Assembly: GCA_018398805.1 (NCBI GenBank) | Contig: JAGFBZ010000854.1 | Coordinates: 496,001 to 560,000 of the forward strand | DNA from: Hirundichthys speculiger | Taxonomy: Eukaryota; Chordata; Actinopteri; Beloniformes; Exocoetidae | Length of the DNA stretch: 64,000 bases | Reading direction: 5' to 3' | Part shown: positions 56,976-64,000 of the stretch, one piece after another | Numbering within the stretch: position 1 is the stretch's first letter | How the letters are laid out: each line of letters starts with the position of its first letter | Made by a program: the position numbers and the translations under genes | The notes under the pieces: generated by a model | The model's database searches: none | What the model was told of the DNA's origin: nothing | Seen by the model: only the letters and a program-made list of their open reading frames with translations

Positions 56976-57439
56976 CATTCCCAAACTTCAGAATAGTTTT
57001 GTTACTTCTTAATGTTTTTAAATCACATTGTTAATATTTTACAGTAATTAAAAACATATTTAAAAAAGATCGAGGATTTAAAACATATTTGTTTAATTTA
57101 AATGACCTCTCAAGGGCCACCTGCAGTACCAAGACTGCCCACCAGGGGGCCGCGGCCCACACTTTGGGAATCACTGCCCTAGATAAAACAGTTTCCACTT
57201 TCCAGTCATTTGCTATGCAGGTATAAAGAGGATAAGAAAAAACAGTATTGTAAAAAGAAGAAGAGAAAACTGATACAATTTTTTTGTCATTTGCTGCTAG
57301 TTCTAATCTACTTATTGAAAATAGCGTAAGAGAACTACTACAGTGTTGTTAAAAAGGAAAAGGCTGGATTTGTGTAAAATAAAAAAATAAATATCAGCCA
57401 TTTCCCTGTAAATGAGTTTTGTGTTGTACATGATTCGAA

Positions 57440-57735
57440 TTGTATCGTGAGCAGGGTTGGGAATCGAGAACCGGTTCCGTGTGTTTCAATTCCATGGAAT
57501 CGTTTGGCAGTTTATCTAGCAATTCTCTTATCGATTCCAACCAGCACGAATCTCACGTAATTTACGCAAAGTTACGCACAGTCAATTCCAGAAAGCACTT
57601 ACGTGATTAAGTTATGTCAGTTTAGCACACGCACTGCAGTTGTAAACAACAATGGTTCAAACACCAGGTTCAAACGCAGGGCCGGCTCTACCCAATTTGG
57701 CGCCCTAGGCGAGATTACACCCCGGTGCGCCCCGG
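57440..57735. mobile_element. Further DNA transposon debris
   Basis: gcagggttgggaatcgagaa is a typical hAT left end, and gcagggccggctctacccaa near 57679 is a common fish repeat start. No transposase frame is visible. Confidence 0.5.
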
Positions 57736-59225
57736 TCCAGCAGGGTGGGTTCTGATCCGGTAGGGTGGTTCTTGTCCAGTAGAGTGGTCCTTATCCAGAT
57801 GAGGGTCTGGTTATGGTCCAGTAATCCTGGTTCTGGTTCAGAAGAGAGCGTGGTTCCGGTTCTGGTCCAGCAGGGTTGGTTCTGATCCGGTAGGGTGGTT
57901 CTTGTCCAGTAGAGTGGTCCTGATCCAGTTGAGGATCTGGTTCTTGTCCAGTACGGTGGTTCTGGTCCAACAGGGTTGGTTCTGATCCGGTAGGGTGGTT
58001 CTTGTCCAGTAGAGTGGTCCTTATCCAGGTGAGGTTATTGTTCTGTTCCAGTAATCCTGGTTCTGGTTCAGAAGAGAACGTGGTTCCGGTTCTGGTCCAG
58101 CAGGGTTGGTTCTGATCCGGTAGGGTGGTTCTTGTCAAGTAGAGTGGTCCTGATGCAGTTTAGGGTCTGGTTCTTGTCCAGTATGGTGATTCTGGTCCAA
58201 CAGGGATGGTTCTGATCCGGTAGGGTGGTTCTTGTCCAGTAGAGTGGTCCTTATCCAGGTGAGGGTCTGGTTATGGTCCAGTAATCATGGTTCTGGGTCA
58301 GAAGAGAGCGTGATTCTGGTTCTGGTGCAGCAGAGTTGGTTCTGATCCGGTAGGGTGGTTCTTGTCCAGTAGAGTGGTCCTGATGCAGTTGAGGGTCTGG
58401 TTCTTGTCCAGTATGGTGATTCTGGTCCAACAGGGTTGGTTCTGATCCGGTAGGGTGGTTCTTGTCCAGTAGAGTGGTCCTGATCCAGGTGAGGGTCTGG
58501 TTCTGTTCCAGTAATCCTGGTTCTGGTTCAGAAGAGAGCGTGGTTCTGGTTCTGGTCCAGCAGGGTTGGTTCTGATCCGGTATGGTGGTTCTTGTCCAGT
58601 AGAGTGGTCCTGATGCAGTTGATGGTCTGGTTCTTGTCCAGTATGGTGATTTTGGTCCAGCAGGGTTGGTTCTGATCCGGTAGGGTGGTTCTTGTCCAGT
58701 AGAGTGGTCCTGATGCAGTTGAGGGTCTGGTTCTTGTCCAGTATGGTGATTCTGGTCCAACAGGGTTGGTTCTGATCCGGTAGGGTGGTTCTTGTCCAGT
58801 AGAGTGGTCCTGATCCAGGTGAGGGTCTGGTTCTGTTCCAGTAATCCTGGTTCTGGTTCAGAAGAGAGCGTGGTTCTGGTTCTGGTCCAGCAGGGTTGGT
58901 TCTGATCCGGTATGGTGGTTCTTGTCCAGTAGAGTGGTCCTGATGCAGTTGATGGTCTGGTTCTTGTCCAGTATGGTGATTTTGGTCCAGCAGGGTTGGT
59001 TCTGATCCGGTAGGGTGGTTCTTGTCCAGTAGAGTGGTCCTGATCCAGTTGATGGTCTGGTTCTTGTCCAGTATTGTGGTTTTGGTCCAACAGGCTTGGT
59101 TCTAATCCGGTAGGATGTTTCTTGTCCAGTAGAGTGGTCCTGATCCAGGTGAGGGTCTGGTTCTGGTCCAGTAATCCTGGTTCTGGTTCAGAAGAGAGCT
59201 TGGTTCTGGTTCTGGTCCAGCAGGG
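57735..59225. repeat. Higher-order minisatellite upstream of IPO8
   Basis: Units built from ggttctgatccggtagggtg, gttcttgtccagtagagtgg and tctggtccagcagggttggt are organised in a 330-base higher-order repeat, with two near-identical adjacent copies starting at about 58334 and 58664. A 354-codon minus frame is open only because 330 is a multiple of 3. Confidence 0.93.
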
Positions 59226-59433
59226 TAGTGGTAGTGTGTAGGAGGGCCAGCAGGGGGCAGTGCTGCAGCTGCTACACTCAACCCTGCAGAAGAAGTTGAT
59301 TTCGGTTTGTGTCACATTCGTTGTATTCTACAGGAAACAGTAGTGACTGTCCTTTCAAAATAAGATCGTTAAGAAGTTTACGAACACGAGTGGAAGTTGC
59401 TTTAAAAAACGGTCTTTTATTTTGAATGTAGAG

Positions 59434-59442
59434 ACCGGAAGT
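59434..59442 (+). promoter_or_regulatory. IPO8: ETS-type site upstream of IPO8
   Basis: ACCGGAAGT, a strong ETS/GABP motif, lies about 105 bases before the IPO8 ATG with no TATA box nearby. This is usual for a housekeeping promoter. Confidence 0.5.
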
Positions 59443-59546
59443 TTCTCCTGTCGGTTCCGGAGATTTTGTCTACAGGGGCCGTTGGATGCAGAACCACAAA
59501 GCTTGGTTTATGTGAGACCAGGACACTGCCGCCGAACAGAACTGTC

Positions 59547-62500
59547 ATGGACCCGAACCGGATTATCCAGGCTCTGAAGGGGACCATCGACCCGAACCTG
59601 CGGGTGGCGGCGGAGACCGAGCTGAACCAGGTGAGCTTCTGTCTATAGAACAGGCCGGAACCGGCTGCTGCAGCCTGGTTCTGGACTCGATAGCGCAGTT
59701 ATCTGCTGACACGCACGGTCCGGACTCGAGTTCAGACCTGAGTCCAGACGTGGGTCTACATCCAGACCTGAGTCCAGATTTGAGTCTTAGTTCAGATAAG
59801 ATCCTAGGTGTAGATTCTGAATCCAGACTTGAGTCTGGACCTGGTAGCAGGACGGTGGACCCTGGTGTTACCAGACTGAGAGATCACGTGACCGTTCAGA
59901 AATCAACCTGAGAGATAAAAGCTCCTCTGGTGGGTTCGGGTTCGGGTTAGCTAGAAGAAACGGGGCTTCATGGATTTATGGACCTGGAGTTCAGGCTCCA
60001 GCTGAGCTGAAGAACATGATGGGATGTTTGGACCTGGCATTCTAGACTGGACCTTCTAGACTGGACCTTCAGACCTTCTGGGCTGCTGGTGGACCATAGG
60101 GTCGTCCAGTACGTCCATGTCCTCTCCATGGAGCACCGATAAAAGGACACCAATAGTCTCTGTGTGACGTTCTCTGTCGTCCATCCTCTCTGTCCTCTCT
60201 CCTCTCTCTGTCCTCCATCATCTCTCTGTCCTCCACTTCTTTGTCCTCCATCCTCTCTGTCCTCCATCCTCTCTCTGTCCTCCATCCTCTCTCTGTCCTC
60301 CGTCCTCTCTCTGTCCTCCATCCTCTCTCTGTCCTCCATCCTCTCTCTGTCCTCCACTTCTTTGTCCTCCATCCTCTCTGTCCTCCATCCTCTCTCTGTC
60401 CTGTCTCTCCTCTCTTTCCTTTCTTTACCCAGCTGGTCTTCATCAGGAAGGTCCCTCCACATGATCCAGGTCCTGGTCCAGGTTTCATTCTCTTAAAGGG
60501 GAATTTTTCCTTGCCACTGTTTGGTTTAAAGGTTTTTCTGATGCTCGGGGAGTATTTTACTTGCCATTGTTTCTTTAATTAGGATTTGATAATGTGAATG
60601 AAGTTAATAATATTTTTTGGGGACGTTATAATCTGGGTCTCTGAAAAAGCTCCTAGAGACAGTTTGTATTGTAATAGACACAATACAAATAAAGTTGCAT
60701 TGAATTGAACAGAAGTTGTCCACAGCAGACGGGACACATGAAGCAGCTCCAGAGATCAGTCTCCTCGTACTCGTCTCATTTCATTCATGAGGTGCCCCAA
60801 AACAAGTGAAAGGATTTTATTGAGTTGACTGTGAATGTGGTGAAGTCAAACATTGTTGAATTAATTTGTGGCTGCTTCAGAGAGGGCTGCCTTTATCAGA
60901 AGTTAATACAAGTTGTGTTTTTTTTAGGCTTCAATTGTTGTGTTAACCAGTCTTTGGAGTAAAATCATACATGTGGCTGGGCCAAATGGAAGAAGAAGTA
61001 ATTAATAGTAGCTATCAGGTGAAGAATGCAAGAAGTTTACAAAGACAAAGACGAGATAGAGGAACCTCAGCAATAGGTTTTAGGAACTAGGGATATTAAC
61101 CAGGAAACTAGGGATATTAACCAGGAAACTAGGGATATTAACCAGGAAACTAGGCATATTAACCAGGAAACTAGGCATATTAACTAGGAAACTAGGCATA
61201 TTAACCAGGAAACTAGGCATAAACTAGGGAAACTAGGGATATTAACCAGGAAACTAGGCATATAACCAGGAAACTAGGGATATTAAACTAAGGAAACTAG
61301 GCATATTAACCAGGAAACTAGGCATATTAACCAGGAAACTAGGGATATTAACTAGGAAACTAGGCATATTAACCAGGACCTAGGGATATTAGCCAGGAGA
61401 CTAGGGATATTAACCAGGAAACTAGGGATATAAACAGGAACTAGGCATATAACAGGAAACTAGGATATTAACCAGGAAACTAGGGATATTAACTGGGAAA
61501 CTAGGGATATTAACCAGGAAACTAGGGATATTAACTAGGAAACTAGGCTATTAACCAGGAAACTAGGGATATTAACCAGGAAACTAGGGATATTAACTAG
61601 GAAACTAGGGATATTAACCAGGACACTAGGGATATTAACCAGGAAACTAGGGATATTAACTGGAACTAGGGATATTAACCAGGAAACTAGGCATATTAAC
61701 TGGGAAACTAGGCATATTAACCAGGAAACTAGGGATAAATGGGAACTAATTAACCAGGAAATTAGGGATATTAACAAACTAGGATATTAACCAGGAAACT
61801 AGGATATTAACTAGGGATATAACCAGAGGGATATTAAATAAACAGGAAATAGGGATATTAACAGGAAATTAACCAGGAAAACTAGGGATAGTAACTAGGA
61901 AATAGGGATATTAGCCTGGGGGACATTAACTGGGAAAACTAGGCATATTAACCAGGAAACTAGGGATATTAACTAGGAAACTAGGGATATTAACCAGGAA
62001 ACTAGGCATATTAACCAGGAAATTAGGGATATTAACTGGGAAGCTAGGCATATTAACCAGGAAACTAGGGATATTAACTGGGAAACTAGGGATATTAACC
62101 AGGAAACTAGGGATATTAACCAGGAAAGTAGGGATATTAATGGGAAAATAGGCATATTAACCAGGAAACTAGGGATATTAACTAGGAAACTAGGGATATT
62201 AACCAGGAAACTAGGTATATTAACTAGGATATTAGGAATATTCCCTCCCAAAAAACAGAAAGCCTCAACAACCATGGACAAGAACTCTGGAGCTCCTCAG
62301 AGATGTTGGAGAGGTTTTAGCGCTTTACTTGGAGTGGAAGTGCATTTGTCTGGGTCAGAAACCAGGCACATGCAACCAACCAACCAGTAAGGTTTTCCTC
62401 ACATCCCTGCGTTGTCCTCACTGGCCTCATTGTCCTCAGACCAGCATGCTAAACCTGTCCATCTGTGTCTTTCAGTCCTACAAGATCATCAACTTTGCAC

Positions 62501-62557
62501 CCACGCTGCTGCAGATCATTGTGTCGGAGCAGGTGGAGTTTCCTGTACGGCAGGCGG
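59547..62557 (+). CDS. IPO8: IPO8, importin 8, first two coding exons (continues beyond window)
   Basis: Importin-8 is a beta-family nuclear import receptor built of HEAT repeats that binds RanGTP through its N-terminus. Exon 1 (59547-59630) encodes 28 residues, [20 protein letters not shown] then AAETELNQ; exon 2 (62476-62557) encodes [20 protein letters not shown] then EFPVRQA, ending phase 1 (gcg g|gtaaga). [12 protein letters not shown] and SYKIINFAP fit importin-8 better than importin-7 (human IPO7 has MDPNTIIEALRGTMDP and AHKSLNF). The start ATG matches the family start. Intron 1 is about 2.8 kb and mostly repeat. Confidence 0.94.
60175..60415. repeat. CT-rich minisatellite, IPO8 intron 1
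   Basis: Tandem words ctctgtcctccatcctctct directly precede a recurrent element end. Confidence 0.9.
60420..60712 (+). mobile_element. Recurrent (GAATT)n-tailed element end, copy 4
   Basis: From ccagctggtcttcatcagga to aataaagttgcattgaattg. Same layout as the copy at 13275. Confidence 0.8.
61085..62235. repeat. 21-bp AT-rich minisatellite, IPO8 intron 1
   Basis: About 50 copies of aaccaggaaactagggatat plus t, with ggg/ggc alternation and many small deletions, which distinguishes it from the tidier GC-rich arrays elsewhere. Confidence 0.95.
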
Positions 62558-62614
62558 GTAAGACCTTCTTCTACAGTTTGGTCCTCAGAATAAATAGTTT
62601 GTTGTTTGGAAAGT

Positions 62615-62995
62615 TGGTTGCCAGACCTCCTGCGAAGCAACTAGGGGGTCTGGGAGCCCCCAGAAAACTTTGACCAAAAAGGATGCAAATGGTGCAATCT
62701 GGTGATGTCATTTGGGTTTTTTTTTGAGTATTTTATTTTTTAAAGAAAGGTCAGATTTCCCAAACTCATGGGCTGCCTGGTGGTGCAGTGGTTGGGGCAG
62801 GCATCCCACATACAGAGGCTCCAGTCCTTGACGCAGCGGTTTTATCAAGGACTGGAGAGGAAGTTGGAGAACCTGGAGGAAACCCACACAAGCACCAGGA
62901 GAACATGGAAACTCCACCCAGAAAGACCTGCTGAGGTTCAGACCAGGAACCTTCTAGCTGGGAGACAACAGAGACCACCAAGACACCCTGCTGCC
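62615..62995 (+). mobile_element. Two adjoining repeated elements, IPO8 intron 2
   Basis: 62615-62755 matches the element at 55720. 62755-62995 carries gctgcctggtggtgcagtgg and the blocks shared with 15735, possibly a SINE. Confidence 0.6.
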
Positions 62996-63179
62996 CTATA
63001 TTGATTCAATCATTGATCGTTTATATCACATCAGAGTAATCAATGACAAGCAGTCCAGTAAGTGACTTTTCATTCTAGAACATATTAATTTCCAAATCAG
63101 ACCAAATTAATTGCAGGTAATCAATTGGCAAATACATTCAATCTCAAATAAGAAAATTAATTCATTTGATCCAAGTTGT

Positions 63180-63422
63180 CCTCAAGGTTTCTTCCTCTTA
63201 AAGGGGAGTTTTTTCCTTGCCACTGTTAGGCTTAAAGGTTTTTCCGATGCTAGGGGAGTTTTTATTTACCTGCCATTGTTTCTTTAATTAGGATTTGATA
63301 ATATTAATGTAGTTAATAATATTTGCTTGTGGGGGTCATGATCTGGGTCTCTGAAAAGCGCCTAGACACAGTTTGTGTTGTAATAGATGCTATACAAATA
63401 AAGCTGAATTGAACTGAATTTG
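63180..63422 (+). mobile_element. Recurrent (GAATT)n-tailed element end, copy 5
   Basis: From ggtttcttcctcttaaaggg to caaataaagctgaattgaac. Confidence 0.8.
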
Positions 63423-63636
63423 AAAGTCTTATTTTTCATTTTATTGATCATTTTATTCATCCTTGAAAGAGACAGAGTGGAGTCACTGCTCCTCCACATA
63501 CATGGAGAGGAACCAGCTTTGGTGGCTAGAGTGTCTCCTGAGCACCTCCATGGGGAGGTGTTTCAGGCATTTTGAACCAGGAGGAGAAGACACTGGAGAT
63601 GTCTGTTTCAGCTGGGCTGTCTTCCAGGAGCACAGG

Positions 63637-63850
63637 TGTCAAACTCCAGTCCTCGAGGGCCACTGTCCAGCATGTCTTTGATATTTTCCTGCTTCAGCAG
63701 GATTCTAATGAATCAGTCACCACCACATTGTCATCCAGGTCCACACAGGTCTGTTAATAACCCATTCATGTGAATCAGGTGGGCTGAAGCAGGGAAACAT
63801 CTAGGACATGCAGGACGGTGGCCCTCAAGGACTGGAGTTCGACACCCCTG
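63637..63850. mobile_element. MITE with long inverted ends
   Basis: The left arm caggtgtcaaactccagtcc then tcgagggccac pairs with the right arm gtggccctcaaggactggag then ttcgacacccctg. A common palindromic fish MITE. The preceding block 63460-63610 is LINE-like scrap. Confidence 0.75.
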
Positions 63851-63933
63851 TCCTAGAGGTTTTGAGGAGGTGAGTGGAGAGGGAGGTCTGGACCTCTGAT
63901 GAGACAAGTGCCCCCACAACCTGAACTTGTAGA

Positions 63934-64000
63934 ATTCAATTCAATTCAATTCAACTTTATTTGTATAGTGTCTGTTACAATATCAACTGTCTCCAGGTCT
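63934..64000 (-). mobile_element. Recurrent (GAATT)n-tailed element end, copy 6 (minus, cut by window end)
   Basis: (AATTC)n then aactttatttgtatagtgtc and tcaactgtctccaggtc. Confidence 0.75.

Noticed and set aside
58251..59315. Long minus-strand open frame (354 codons) upstream of IPO8
   Set aside because: It is a translation of the 330-bp higher-order minisatellite, whose length is a multiple of 3. No domain and no splice logic.

Overview
This window is vertebrate nuclear DNA, almost certainly from a teleost fish. The genes are split by GT-AG introns. The proteins are closest to vertebrate families I recognise, some introns are very short (52-80 bases), and the repeats are fish-typical: a Tc1-type transposase remnant, L2- and RTE-type LINE ends, hAT and pogo-like debris, and a recurrent element ending in (GAATT)n. 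By my boundaries about a fifth to a quarter of the window is minisatellite. All gene calls come from reading translated exons against remembered vertebrate proteins; nothing was aligned by computer.

Layout. 1-1398 (+): last three exons of NDUFA5 (mitochondrial complex I). 1509-35054 (-): complete COG5 in 21 coding exons, tail-to-tail with NDUFA5. COG5 intron 6 is about 16.6 kb and holds GPR22 on the opposite strand (conserved coding 25131-26850, probable upstream exon near 20510-21195), as in mammals. 35055-37225: a divergent intergenic region between COG5 and CAPRIN2, filled by a 1.3 kb minisatellite and carrying a CRE and a TATA box for CAPRIN2. 37226-54971 (+): CAPRIN2 in 18 recognised coding exons, ending in a C1q domain. 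57.7-59.2 kb: a higher-order minisatellite. 59547 onward (+): the first two exons of IPO8, which continues past the window.

The genes do not form one pathway. They serve respiration (NDUFA5), Golgi tethering (COG5), an orphan receptor (GPR22), an RNA-granule/Wnt-related protein (CAPRIN2) and nuclear import (IPO8). Their order is informative: from memory, human COG5/GPR22/NDUFA5 are on chromosome 7 and CAPRIN2/IPO8 on chromosome 12.

The most interesting structure is in the repeats. (a) One ~28-bp minisatellite occurs twice in COG5 in opposite orientation, flanking exons 7-12. (b) Two arrays have grown out of COG5 exon edges and copy splice sites: a 38-bp unit repeats the exon 7 donor, and a 48-bp unit repeats the exon 17 acceptor in frame. 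(c) A telomere-like array starts about 20 bases after the exon 17 donor. (d) Two RFX X-box-like palindromes lie upstream of GPR22. (e) Eight coding exons each carry one extra base in or beside a G/C run, which looks like systematic consensus error rather than loss of genes.
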